Positions 1-8,253 of a stretch of DNA of 44,304 nucleotides are shown one piece after another (position 1 is the first letter of the stretch; the number at the start of each line of letters is the position of its first letter). Source of the DNA: an uncultured Lachnospiraceae bacterium (lineage in GTDB: Bacteria; Bacillota; Clostridia; Lachnospirales; Lachnospiraceae); contig CAMNSD010000034.1 in assembly GCA_946554445.1 (NCBI GenBank), positions 1 through 44,304 on the forward strand, written 5' to 3'. The translations under genes were made by a program, and so were the position numbers. The notes under the pieces were generated by a model, which was given only the letters and a program-made list of their open reading frames with translations, searched no databases and was not told where the DNA came from.

Positions 1-1122
1 GAAGGGCAGATCACCTTTGCAGAGGATCCGGCGGATGTGACGAACGCAGCAGCGGGTGACTATGTGGTGAACCTGACAGTGGTGCCGGCAGACGCCACGG
101 AAGTAAAGGTGGGATCCACACCGGCAGCGGCAGACCTGACGACGACCGGAGCGGACTTAGCGGATGCGACGATGACAGCGGCGACAGGAGCGGCCAAGGT
201 ACTGGTGGAAGGAGATAACGATGTGGACTTCCTGCTGGAGAAAGCGGTGTATCAGGGTAAGATCGACCTGAGTGGAGCGACTGGGAACAATGTAGCGGAC
301 CAGTTTACGATCCAGGAGCTGGCAGCAGCAGGCAAGGGGATCACAGCCTTTACGTTTGGCGGCACCATGAACGCGAACGCGGACTGGACGAAGCTGACGA
401 AGGGTATCCGGATCACAGCAGTGTACAGCAATGACAATGCACCTGTTGGGGCGACACCTGAGAGCGGGACAGGCGCGCTGTTCAATAATCCGAATCCTGT
501 GTTTAAGACAGGAGATGAGGTCGGTACGATCAAGTATAAGGTTGGTACCGGTAGTGATGCATTAGATTCTATTAGTAAAATAGAAATGGACTATGATGGA
601 ACCATATATGATGGCTATCATGCATTGGGAAGTACTTGGCCGGCAGCAACTGATGAAAATGGTATGATTACATTACCGGCGAAGTTTATGGCAAACTTCA
701 TATCTAAATATACAAATGATACTGTTAGAGAAGCTACAATATATTATACAACGTCAGGAGGAACTGAAAAAACTGCGAAAGTTGATGTTAGGTTGAAGAA
801 ACCGGTAGCTGTTGCAGCTTCTTTTACAGCAGGTTCTGAAGTTGGAACTATCAATTATGTAGTTGGTACAGGGAATGCTGCATTAGCATCCATATCAAAA
901 ATAGAAATGGATTATAATGGTACAATCTTTGACGGGTATAATGCTAATGGAAGTGCTTGGTCTGCAGCTACCGATGTGGATGGTAAGATTACATTACCGT
1001 CAAAATATGTTAGCAATTTTGTGACACAATATCCAAGTGATGCTTCTAGAGAGGCCACAATTACATATGTAACGGTTGGTGGCGAAACGAAAACAGCTAA
1101 AGTTAATGTTAAGCTGAGATAA
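1..1122 (+). CDS. Repeat-containing surface protein, C-terminal part (5' end outside window)
   Basis: The reading frame is open from base 1 (the first in-frame GTG at 37 is internal to continuing sequence), so this is the 3' end of a longer gene. The visible part is rich in Ala, Thr, Gly and Val, with almost no Cys, as in extracellular repeat proteins. About 170 residues of Ala/Thr-rich sequence are followed by two tandem copies of a ~96-residue module (511-801 and 832-1119), each containing G-x-E-V-G-T-I, S-I-S-K-I-E-M-D-Y, ITLP and REATI. It ends just after the second module, without an LPXTG signal, so anchoring is unclear. Codon use changes sharply near 540: before it codons are dominated by GCG, ACG and ACC; after it A/T-ending codons prevail. 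This suggests a mosaic gene. No enzymatic motif is seen. Surface location is inferred from composition; the exact family is not recognised. Confidence 0.75.
   Translation, partial: EGQITFAEDPADVTNAAAGDYVVNLTVVPADATEVKVGSTPAAADLTTTGADLADATMTAATGAAKVLVEGDNDVDFLLEKAVYQGKIDLSGATGNNVADQFTIQELAAAGKGITAFTFGGTMNANADWTKLTKGIRITAVYSNDNAPVGATPESGTGALFNNPNPVFKTGDEVGTIKYKVGTGSDALDSISKIEMDYDGTIYDGYHALGSTWPAATDENGMITLPAKFMANFISKYTNDTVREATIYYTTSGGTEKTAKVDVRLKKPVAVAASFTAGSEVGTINYVVGTGNAALASISKIEMDYNGTIFDGYNANGSAWSAATDVDGKITLPSKYVSNFVTQYPSDASREATITYVTVGGETKTAKVNVKLR
511..1119 (+). repeat. Two tandem ~96-aa protein modules in the surface protein
   Basis: Module 1 (511-801) and module 2 (832-1119) align along their whole length at protein level, with clearly more than half of the residues identical by eye. 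They share the blocks ISKIEMDY, AATD and TAKV. A 10-residue linker separates them. The DNA copies have diverged, so this is an old domain duplication rather than a recent one. Confidence 0.85.
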
Positions 1123-1159
1123 GTAAGATGAGATAAGATATAGTATAAAAGAGACTTTA

Positions 1160-1205
1160 CCATTGGCTCCCCTTGAAATATAGGGGAGTTAATGGCATTA
1201 TTTTG
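1160..1205 (+). terminator. Probable Rho-independent terminator after the surface protein gene
   Basis: Bases 1160-1173 pair with 1182-1195 to give a 14-bp stem (two G-U pairs) around an 8-nt loop, followed by a T-rich stretch (TTATTTT). The hairpin lies 38 nt after the surface-protein stop codon and ends just before the ribosome site (GGAGGA, 1205-1210) of the next gene. It is a good candidate to separate the two transcription units, though the U-tract is interrupted. Confidence 0.65.
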
Positions 1206-1222
1206 GAGGAGATAACAATCCC

Positions 1223-3796
1223 ATGAGAAAACAACAGAGGCAGCAGGCTGAAGAATTGCTTATGCAGATGGAACAAGCGCATGAGCAGATTAGAAAAGAT
1301 ATAGAACAGAAAAAACATCTTTCTGCAGTTGGGCTGCTGGAGGACTGCCAGAACAGTGCTATTTCTCTTGGGACGCTGATAGAGAAGACGGAAGGAGAGG
1401 GGCATCCGACTGTTGCATTATTGGAAGAGTATTGTGAGTTAGTATACAGAATTCATGAAGGGCTGTCAGAAGGCAGCATAATAATTGCCAATAAGATATA
1501 TAAACCTCTAAGGCAGAAATTAGTAAAAATATTTAATAGTTTACAACATGACGTGGCAATCCGTCTTGAGGCGGTATTTTTGCCATATAAGGCAAGCATG
1601 TGGGACAGCTTGGAGAGCGTGTGGCAGGCGGCGGATGCAGATCCGGCCTGTGATGCCTATGTGATTCCTATTCCATATTATGACAGAAATCCGGATGGAA
1701 GCTTTTGCAAGGTACATTATGAGGCGGAACTGTTCCCTGAATATGTCCCGATCATAAAATATGATGAATTTGACTTTGAAGCGCATCATCCTGATATGAT
1801 ATTCATTCATAATCCTTATGATTATGCAAATTTTGTCACAAGTGTGCATCCTTTTTTTTATTCAGATAATTTAAAAAGATTCACAGACTGTCTTACATAT
1901 ATACCCTATTATGCGTCAGCAGGCGGGATGAGTGAGGGACAGGGGCTGTGTCCTGCATATCTCAATGCGGATCATATAGTGATCCAGGCAGAGAGATTCA
2001 GAGAGTATTTTGATAAGAGCATTCCACAGGAAAAGATACTTGTTTTAGGATCCCCCAAATTTGACAGTGTGATCCATAAGTGTCAGACACCGCCGGAACC
2101 GCCGACAGAGTGGCAGGAGAAAATGCGGGGGCGCAAGATATATTTCTACAATACCAGTATCAATGGGATGCTGGCAAATACGGAAGCGTTCCTTAAAAAG
2201 ATGAAATATGTTTTTGATACATTTAGTGGAAGGGAAGACGCTTGTCTTATCTGGCGGCCACATCCACTGTTGGAATCCACTTTTGATTCCATGAGGAAAG
2301 AATACAGACCTATTTATGAAGCATTGAAAACAATGTTTCTTGAGGATGATATAGGAATCTTTGATGAGACATCTGATATTGAAACGACGATTGCGCTTTC
2401 AGATGTCTATATAGGAGATTCAGGAACCAGCGTCACCTCTCTTTTTGGTGTAGCAGGGAAGCCGATGTTTATCTTAAATAATTATCTTCATACATTGCCG
2501 GAGGTAGATGACTGGCGCGGTGAACGTATTAACCTGTTGTTCAGTGCATGGGGGGATGATAGATATCAGGTTACGAGCAATAATCAGTTGTGGTATTCAG
2601 AGAAAAATGATTATCATTATAAATTTTATATGGATTTGGGTACAGGATATTCTGGTGGTAAGTATTATATGAGGGCAATAGAAATTAAAGGTAAAATTTA
2701 TGTGATACCGTATAATGCCCAAAATATGTTAATAATAGAGAATGATAAAATAAGAAGAATTGATTTTGCAAAATATACTGTCCAGGGAACCTCTTTTTTA
2801 AGTTGGTGGTATGATGATTGCAAATATCTGTATCTGTTTCCAAACCAGTATCCTATGATGATTCGTTATCATTTAGATACAGGAAAAATTGATTATATAG
2901 ATGAAATTCAGCCGTTTTATGCGCGAATGGTGGATAATGAATGGCAGCTTGGGGGAATTGGGTTATATGGTAGGGAATTATTGTTCGCGTCTCCAGTGGA
3001 CAGTCATATCCTTTTTATGGACATAGAAACTTTAGAAAGAAGGGTATGTAAAATTAATTCCAAAGCCAATTTGGGGATACAAACTATTGAATGGCAGAAT
3101 GAAGCTGGCGAATTATGGTTCTTGCCGATGAAAGGCACAACTATAACTTGCTGGAAACCGGGAACAGGAGAGGTGAGAGAATACAATGGAGACTTGCCAA
3201 GGCAGTTTTGTGTTAAAAAATGGCCTTTTGAGTATGAGTGTGATGAGCATCCCTTTAATGGAATTAGTTTTTTTGAAGAAAATAATCAGAGGGAAATAAT
3301 AATTTCGCCCAATTTGGGAAATATGTATCTGTCTTTTGATGAAGAGACAGGGGAGATGAAAGAGTGGAAACTCCCTATGGGATCTGAAAATCGTGGAAAG
3401 AATGGATATTTTCGGACAGGCAGTATGGGGAACTTTATCATCACCCGCGGACAGCTTGGCAAGCCTGCCTGCAGGGTATGGTATGCACCGGAGCGGAAAC
3501 TGTACGATATCAATGTCTTCACCAAGGAATATAAGGAAGTGGAGATAGAGTTTGATTATGATGATCTGTTGACACATGAACCGGGGTTTGCAGAGGAGTC
3601 GGAGACATTGCAGTATTGTTTGCTAGAGAATGCATTCAATTCCCTAAAAGACCTGTTGGATGACAATATCACAGGAGATCAGTTTGACAGGGAGCGGCAG
3701 TTGCGGGCATTCTCCAAGATCAATGTCAATACGGACGGGACATGTGGAAAGAATATATATGAGTCTGTAAAAAGAAAAATAGTCGGAGAAAAATGA
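1223..3796 (+). CDS. TagF-like CDP-alditol phosphotransferase-type protein with propeller-like C-terminal half
   Basis: The protein has 857 aa. Residues 1-110 are helical and charged. Residues 110-440 look like the GT-B fold of the CDP-glycerol glycerophosphotransferase family: WRPHPLL at 344-350 corresponds to the RLHP block and YIGDSGTS at 396-403 to the usual TDYSS block. From about 440 to 800 the sequence breaks into repeated strand-rich segments with Trp/Tyr and Gly turns (for example LSWWYDD, FLPMKGTT, GNFIITRG), which I read as a beta-propeller-like domain. No signal peptide or membrane helix is seen, so it probably acts at the cytoplasmic face of the membrane. The start ATG has GGAGGA about 12 nt upstream. 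It is followed 9 nt later by a CDP-activating enzyme, which fits transfer of a CDP-linked unit. The specific substrate is unknown and the propeller assignment is inferred from pattern only. Confidence 0.65.
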   Translation: MRKQQRQQAEELLMQMEQAHEQIRKDIEQKKHLSAVGLLEDCQNSAISLGTLIEKTEGEGHPTVALLEEYCELVYRIHEGLSEGSIIIANKIYKPLRQKLVKIFNSLQHDVAIRLEAVFLPYKASMWDSLESVWQAADADPACDAYVIPIPYYDRNPDGSFCKVHYEAELFPEYVPIIKYDEFDFEAHHPDMIFIHNPYDYANFVTSVHPFFYSDNLKRFTDCLTYIPYYASAGGMSEGQGLCPAYLNADHIVIQAERFREYFDKSIPQEKILVLGSPKFDSVIHKCQTPPEPPTEWQEKMRGRKIYFYNTSINGMLANTEAFLKKMKYVFDTFSGREDACLIWRPHPLLESTFDSMRKEYRPIYEALKTMFLEDDIGIFDETSDIETTIALSDVYIGDSGTSVTSLFGVAGKPMFILNNYLHTLPEVDDWRGERINLLFSAWGDDRYQVTSNNQLWYSEKNDYHYKFYMDLGTGYSGGKYYMRAIEIKGKIYVIPYNAQNMLIIENDKIRRIDFAKYTVQGTSFLSWWYDDCKYLYLFPNQYPMMIRYHLDTGKIDYIDEIQPFYARMVDNEWQLGGIGLYGRELLFASPVDSHILFMDIETLERRVCKINSKANLGIQTIEWQNEAGELWFLPMKGTTITCWKPGTGEVREYNGDLPRQFCVKKWPFEYECDEHPFNGISFFEENNQREIIISPNLGNMYLSFDEETGEMKEWKLPMGSENRGKNGYFRTGSMGNFIITRGQLGKPACRVWYAPERKLYDINVFTKEYKEVEIEFDYDDLLTHEPGFAEESETLQYCLLENAFNSLKDLLDDNITGDQFDRERQLRAFSKINVNTDGTCGKNIYESVKRKIVGEK

Positions 3797-3805
3797 GGAA
3801 AGAGC

Positions 3806-5137
3806 ATGGTAAAAGTGATAACATATGGAACATTCGACCTCTTCCATGAGGGGCATTACCGTCTGCTGCAGAGGGCGAAAGAACTGGGCGATTACCTGAT
3901 CGTGGGCGTGACGACAGAAGCGTATGATAAGACGAGAGGAAAACTGAACGTAGTTGATTCGCTCGTGACGCGTATCGAGAATATACGAAAGACTGGATTT
4001 GCGGATGAGATCATCATCGAGGAGAGCCAGGGGCAGAAAGTGAACGACATCCGGAAATTCCATATCGATATCTTTGCGATCGGCTCCGACTGGGTGGGGG
4101 CTTTTGATTATCTGAAAGACTACTGCGAGGTGGTCTACCTGGAGCGCACCAAGAATATCTCCAGCACCATGCTGCGGGCGCAGAACAGCCCGATCCAGCG
4201 TATCGGCATCATCGGGACAGGCAGGATCGCGGCCCGTTTCATCCCGGAGGCGAGGCTTGTCAGCGGCGTCAGTACCCAGGGCGTCTATAATCCCCATACG
4301 GAGAGCGCGGAGAGATTTGCGGAGCGCTGGGAGATCAATGCCTATGCTTCACTGGAGGAATTCTATGGAGCTGTGGATGCTGTCTATATCGCTTCACCTC
4401 ATGAGACGCATTACGGATACATACGGGATGCGCTGGCACATGGGAAGCATGTGCTGTGTGAGAAACCGATGGTCTTACAGAAGGGACAGGCTGAGGAATT
4501 ATTTTCCTATGCCAAGGAAAAGGGCCTGATCTTATTTGAGGGGATCAAGACGGCCTATTGCCCGGGGTTCCATAAGCTGTTGGGGATAGCGTGCAGCGGA
4601 ACGATCGGCAGTATCAGGAATGTAGAGGCGTGTTTCACGAAACTGGAAAACGTGGCGAACAGGGAACTGACGGACAGGGTATACGGTGGCAGTTTTACGG
4701 AACTTGGCAGTTATGTGATGCTGCCGATATTCAAGATCTTTGGGAAAGAGTTCAGTGAGATCCGCTTTGACACCATCCATGATGAAAAGGGACTGGATAT
4801 CTTTACCAGGGCATGCTTTCGATTTCCGACAGGGATCGCCACGGCGACCTGTGGGCTTGGTGTGAAATCTGAAGGCAGGCTATTAGTTGCCGGGACTAAG
4901 GGCTATGTTGTTGCGGAGGCACCGTGGTGGAAGACGTCCTATTTTGAGGTGCATTATGAGGATGCAGGCAGAGTGGAGAAGTATTCCGAGATCTTTCTGG
5001 GAGATGGCCTACGGTATGAGATCAGCGACTTCCTGTCCATGATCAATGGGAACAGTAGCAGCGAGTTTAAATTGACGCGCGGGGAGTCTGTGGCAATGGC
5101 AGAGATTATGGAGAGGTTTCTGGAAGAGGAAAGGTGA
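3806..5137 (+). CDS. Fusion of TagD-type cytidylyltransferase and Gfo/Idh/MocA oxidoreductase
   Basis: Residues 1-125 form a glycerol-3-phosphate cytidylyltransferase-type domain: T-Y-G-T-F-D-L-F then HEGH (14-17), and RTKNISST (114-121) matching the family's ISTS-type block. From about 132 a Gfo/Idh/MocA dehydrogenase begins, with the nucleotide-binding GIIGTGRIA (134-142) and the signature CEKP (218-221); it runs to residue 443. The family's usual reactions are CTP + polyol phosphate to CDP-polyol, and NAD(P)-linked oxidation or reduction of a sugar. Joined in one chain, they could reduce a sugar phosphate and activate the product, as separate enzymes do for CDP-ribitol. The gene lies 9 nt after the TagF-like gene and is G+C-rich like the operon at 9867-15357, from which it is now separated by the A+T-rich cassette. 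Domain calls are firm; the substrate is inference. Confidence 0.88.
   Translation: MVKVITYGTFDLFHEGHYRLLQRAKELGDYLIVGVTTEAYDKTRGKLNVVDSLVTRIENIRKTGFADEIIIEESQGQKVNDIRKFHIDIFAIGSDWVGAFDYLKDYCEVVYLERTKNISSTMLRAQNSPIQRIGIIGTGRIAARFIPEARLVSGVSTQGVYNPHTESAERFAERWEINAYASLEEFYGAVDAVYIASPHETHYGYIRDALAHGKHVLCEKPMVLQKGQAEELFSYAKEKGLILFEGIKTAYCPGFHKLLGIACSGTIGSIRNVEACFTKLENVANRELTDRVYGGSFTELGSYVMLPIFKIFGKEFSEIRFDTIHDEKGLDIFTRACFRFPTGIATATCGLGVKSEGRLLVAGTKGYVVAEAPWWKTSYFEVHYEDAGRVEKYSEIFLGDGLRYEISDFLSMINGNSSSEFKLTRGESVAMAEIMERFLEEER
5126..5134 (+). repeat. Left copy of a 9-bp direct repeat bounding the A+T-rich cassette
   Basis: GAGGAAAGG overlaps the end of the fusion gene and recurs at 9769-9777 just after the cassette terminator. 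Purine-rich strings of this kind are common here because they resemble ribosome sites, so chance is a real alternative. Confidence 0.3.
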
Positions 5138-5186
5138 TAATTTGTATAAATTGTTTGAAGTGTATGAATTATTTTTGTAAAAAGGC

Positions 5187-5215
5187 TTGCAATTCTGATA
5201 TTCTTACGATATACT
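5187..5215 (+). promoter_or_regulatory. Sigma-A-type promoter of the A+T-rich cassette
   Basis: TTGCAA (5187-5192) and TATACT (5210-5215) are separated by exactly 17 bp in an A+T-rich gap, 50 nt after the preceding stop. The predicted start near 5222 gives a leader of about 105 nt before the ATG at 5329. This supports independent expression of the cassette. Confidence 0.7.
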
Positions 5216-5328
5216 TAGGAACATATTAAGGAATATATGCATAGTTTGGGAAATAAAGCATATACTTTTAGAGGGTTCTACTTTCATTGAAGAGCAGGAC
5301 TATTAAGTATGAAAAAGAAGGTTTTATT

Positions 5329-5523
5329 ATGAATATTACACGAACAGGGAAAAAAGTATCTTTTGATGTCCGGAGCGTTATGGATATATTATATGGTGAA
5401 GGGGCCGCTAATACAGACGGTGCTTTTATATGTGCTAATGATGGAAAAAGAAGAGCTCAAGATGGAGAAGTGATTTACTTATCTGATGAGGAGGAAGATT
5501 ATTCTACATTTTGGATAAAATAG
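5329..5523 (+). CDS. Small acidic protein, first gene of the cassette (unknown function)
   Basis: The protein has 64 aa, starting at the ATG that has AAGAAGG 8 nt upstream; an in-frame TTG at 5287 lacks a good ribosome site and was not used. The N-terminus is basic (N-I-T-R-T-G-K-K). The middle contains G-E-G-A-A-N-T-D-G-A-F-I-C and the C-terminus is strongly acidic (LSDEEEDYSTFWIK). It has a single Cys, no membrane segment and no signal peptide. It is followed 24 nt later by the 314-aa gene and is co-transcribed with a predicted metallopeptidase and a nucleotide-cyclase-like protein. Being small and first in such an operon, it could be a regulator, adaptor or substrate of the peptidase, but nothing in the sequence proves any of these. 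I do not recognise a family. Confidence 0.7.
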   Translation: MNITRTGKKVSFDVRSVMDILYGEGAANTDGAFICANDGKRRAQDGEVIYLSDEEEDYSTFWIK

Positions 5524-5547
5524 AGAAAATACCGAGGTGAAAATACA

Positions 5548-6492
5548 ATGAATGCTAATATTTGCCGCCCGTTTACGTTGTATAATGATTTTATACCGCC
5601 AGTCAGTGAAAATCACAGTGATTGGCGGTATATTTCGTTTGGATATTATGACGGATTTGGGAGGGGAGAAAATTTATTTGAGGATGGGAGATATAATCCT
5701 CAACGCATGTGGGAGTATTACTTGGAACAGAGTGAAGGCCTTAACGGAAGTTACTTATCACAGATTTTTTATGGATTAAGAGAAGAGGAGCCGGGTGGAG
5801 AGATTGTTACGGATAAAGAATTCTGGGATAAAGACAATATAGAAAATGAATATCCATTTGTTTTTTTATCTTTAATTCAAGTGAGTGAGAAACAAAATGG
5901 GAGAAAGGAATTTAGAATAGGCTGGGAGAGAAGAAGAGAATTTGAAAAGGTGATTAATACAGGAAGTGAGTATAAAGTAATTGTTTATATGAGTTTTGAT
6001 AGCAGTGATATGATCATGGTAGTGAGAAGTAAAAGTTACATCTCAGGAGCAAAATTAATAGATAGACTACATGGTAAAGAGGATAAAAATATACTCCAAA
6101 CGACGTTTGGATGGGAACTAAAGTACAGTTTTACAGTTGCTTCGTTTTATAAAAACGCTATTGATGACAAGTCATTCATAAATGAGAAGGAGAGTATATC
6201 TAAGGTAGTGGTATATTTAATTGAACGTTATCCCGGTGGTATCGACGATTACATAGAATATATAAAAAAATGGGGAGAAAAAAAGGGAGTCGAGGAAAAA
6301 AGAATACAAGAATTTATAGATTCCAGACATGTTATTTTAGGGTGTAATGATGAAGTTTTTGAAATAAGTAATACTACATGGGGTGAACTTTTAGAATTAT
6401 ATAGAGAAGGCAATGGGATATTAAACAGTACTAATTTGGAATATCGGAAGTGCTTAAATGGAATAACTACAATAATTGGAATGAAGAAGTAG
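5548..6492 (+). CDS. Uncharacterised 314-aa cassette protein
   Basis: The start ATG is preceded by GAGGTGA at good spacing. The protein is soluble-looking, mixed alpha/beta, with no signal peptide or membrane helix. Two strand-rich stretches stand out: around residue 110 (VFLSLIQV) and around 145-165 (YKVIVYMSFDSSDMIMVVRS), the latter resembling the core strand-turn-strand with acidic residues seen in ferredoxin-like folds such as nucleotide cyclases, but I cannot match it to a known catalytic signature. The C-terminal third is helical and charged (EYIKKWGEKKG). It lies between the small acidic protein and the metallopeptidase, with 9 nt to the latter, so the genes are surely co-translated. 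By position it may be the sensor or effector of the cassette; this is inference only. Confidence 0.7.
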   Translation: MNANICRPFTLYNDFIPPVSENHSDWRYISFGYYDGFGRGENLFEDGRYNPQRMWEYYLEQSEGLNGSYLSQIFYGLREEEPGGEIVTDKEFWDKDNIENEYPFVFLSLIQVSEKQNGRKEFRIGWERRREFEKVINTGSEYKVIVYMSFDSSDMIMVVRSKSYISGAKLIDRLHGKEDKNILQTTFGWELKYSFTVASFYKNAIDDKSFINEKESISKVVVYLIERYPGGIDDYIEYIKKWGEKKGVEEKRIQEFIDSRHVILGCNDEVFEISNTTWGELLELYREGNGILNSTNLEYRKCLNGITTIIGMKK

Positions 6493-6501
6493 GGGAAAAA
6501 G

Positions 6502-8253
6502 ATGGAAGAAAACGAACTTGAATTATGTAATATCATGAGAAAAAAGTGTAAGACGATTTTAAAAGATAGTGAGAACAGTCTGGACAGTATCAAAGGTATC
6601 AGAAAAAATTTGTATCAGTTGATAAATTCGTTACAAAAGTTTGAAAAGACACCCTTTGCGGACTATATGTATTTACCAATCATGTTACCGTTAAATATGG
6701 CCTTGGATATGATGAGGACAAAGGATAGTACGGTGGGATTAGAGGAGGTATATAAATATTTTTATGATTTTATGAAAGCATTTAATTTGTGTGTACAAAA
6801 TTCTAATCGATCAGACAGACAATTTACACAGACACCTGAATTTAATATTAGACTGTATGATATTCCGACCAAAATGTATGCCTTTTACTATGCATATGTA
6901 TACAATCTGCGGGAGTATCTGAATGAAATGAGCAGTAATATCCCGAAGCATGAATATGAGTTTTTGATTTGTCAGGGGATAACAAATAGTTTGCTGGTAG
7001 AAAAATGCTTTAAGAAAATGTCTAAGGAGAAAGGATTGTTTATCATTGAAATTCCTGAAAGAGCGGCATTTGAACCTCAGATAATGTTACTTGCATTGAC
7101 ACATGAGCTGGGCCATGTTGTAGGTACAGAGATTCGTCAGCGGACTAAGAGGGCAGAAATACTGGAACAAATAACATGCAAAGTCATATGCGAATATGCA
7201 AAAATTAAATGGAAGAACAGAGAAACAACGGCTCAAAATAAATTTATTATAGATGAAGAGTATTGGAATCAACTTGAAGTGAATTTGAATCAAAGGATAT
7301 TCCCGGAGTGGTATTCTGATGATTTTGTTAAAGCGGTATCCGAAGAAACTCAGAATAGAGAACTTGAAGAGCGAATAAAGGAACAAAATTATTATGGCGT
7401 TTTTGTTATACAGAAAATTTTGGACCGGCTGATTCCCTATATGCATGAACATAAGGAAGATATTTATGGATATTTGACAACAAAACAGTATATGGATTGG
7501 CTTGACAAGGAACCAGAGAGTGCTAAAGCAAAGGCTGAAGAATTGCGACAAGAATTGACTGAAATCATTGGGGATATGGATCAGTATAATATATGGAATC
7601 AAGATGCGTTTAATATAAGGACAGTATTAGATTTAACACTCAATCTTATGAGGGAGTGTTTGGCCGATATTATATGCATTATGACTTTGCAATTAAGCTT
7701 TCAGAAATATTTGGAAGCTATTGTTGTAAATTTGAAACTATTTGGGGTGGAAAAATTTAGAGAAACAGAAGTTCTTTTGAGAAGTTCGCTAGTGACACGA
7801 TGTATGTTGGATGAATCTGATAATTTGGGTTATCAATTTCAATGGAATAGCGACAGTTTGAAAGATATTACGGTAGAATCGGAGATAAGACTAAAGAATA
7901 ATATTATTGAGACAATGAACGTATACTTGCCAAAGAAGAAAGAGGATTCGAAATATGATGATCAAAAACGTGACGTGAAAAGCGCATTAGGGATGCTTTA
8001 TACGCCTTCTATTTTAGAAAAAATAGCAGATTACTTAGGGCAATGTAAAGAAAAGTATGTGTCATACTGCAAGAATGAAGAAATGCAGAAAAAAAGGAGG
8101 CAGTTACAGAACATATATGATATGTTCGGTAAGGATAAAGAAATCAGCATAAAGAATATTGTCATAGAGCAGCAGGAATATATAGAAGACTATCTATATA
8201 ATTTAAAAAAGAAAATGCGAATGATAAAAGAGGACTCTGATGAAAATAGGTGA
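6502..8253 (+). CDS. HELGH zinc metallopeptidase-like protein of the cassette
   Basis: The protein has 583 aa. The zinc-binding motif HELGH (201-205) sits after a hydrophobic strand (QIMLLALT). A candidate third ligand lies at E385 in RECLAD (384-389), a gluzincin-like arrangement in which HExxH is followed by a distant E-x-x-x-D; the gap of about 180 residues is long and filled by charged helices. There is no signal peptide and no clear membrane helix, so it is predicted to be cytoplasmic. Residues 1-190 and 400-583 are largely helical, with coiled-coil-like character near the C-terminus. The gene overlaps the next one by 14 nt, indicating translational coupling to the cyclase-like protein. 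Peptidase activity is inferred from the motif; the target is unknown, with the co-encoded proteins as possible substrates. Confidence 0.8.
   Translation: MEENELELCNIMRKKCKTILKDSENSLDSIKGIRKNLYQLINSLQKFEKTPFADYMYLPIMLPLNMALDMMRTKDSTVGLEEVYKYFYDFMKAFNLCVQNSNRSDRQFTQTPEFNIRLYDIPTKMYAFYYAYVYNLREYLNEMSSNIPKHEYEFLICQGITNSLLVEKCFKKMSKEKGLFIIEIPERAAFEPQIMLLALTHELGHVVGTEIRQRTKRAEILEQITCKVICEYAKIKWKNRETTAQNKFIIDEEYWNQLEVNLNQRIFPEWYSDDFVKAVSEETQNRELEERIKEQNYYGVFVIQKILDRLIPYMHEHKEDIYGYLTTKQYMDWLDKEPESAKAKAEELRQELTEIIGDMDQYNIWNQDAFNIRTVLDLTLNLMRECLADIICIMTLQLSFQKYLEAIVVNLKLFGVEKFRETEVLLRSSLVTRCMLDESDNLGYQFQWNSDSLKDITVESEIRLKNNIIETMNVYLPKKKEDSKYDDQKRDVKSALGMLYTPSILEKIADYLGQCKEKYVSYCKNEEMQKKRRQLQNIYDMFGKDKEISIKNIVIEQQEYIEDYLYNLKKKMRMIKEDSDENR

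Noticed and set aside
252..533. Minus-strand open frame opposite the surface protein, and similar long antisense frames throughout (for example 3644-4297, 11623-12075)
   Set aside because: They lie opposite well-supported genes, lack ribosome sites and have no recognisable domain; they are shadows of the plus-strand codon bias.
1..1200. Diversity-generating retroelement target with variable C-terminus
   Set aside because: No reverse transcriptase or template repeat is seen downstream, and the two modules differ at all base types rather than at adenines only.
5287..5328. In-frame TTG extension of the small acidic protein
   Set aside because: The ATG at 5329 has a strong AAGAAGG site at good spacing; the TTG has none.
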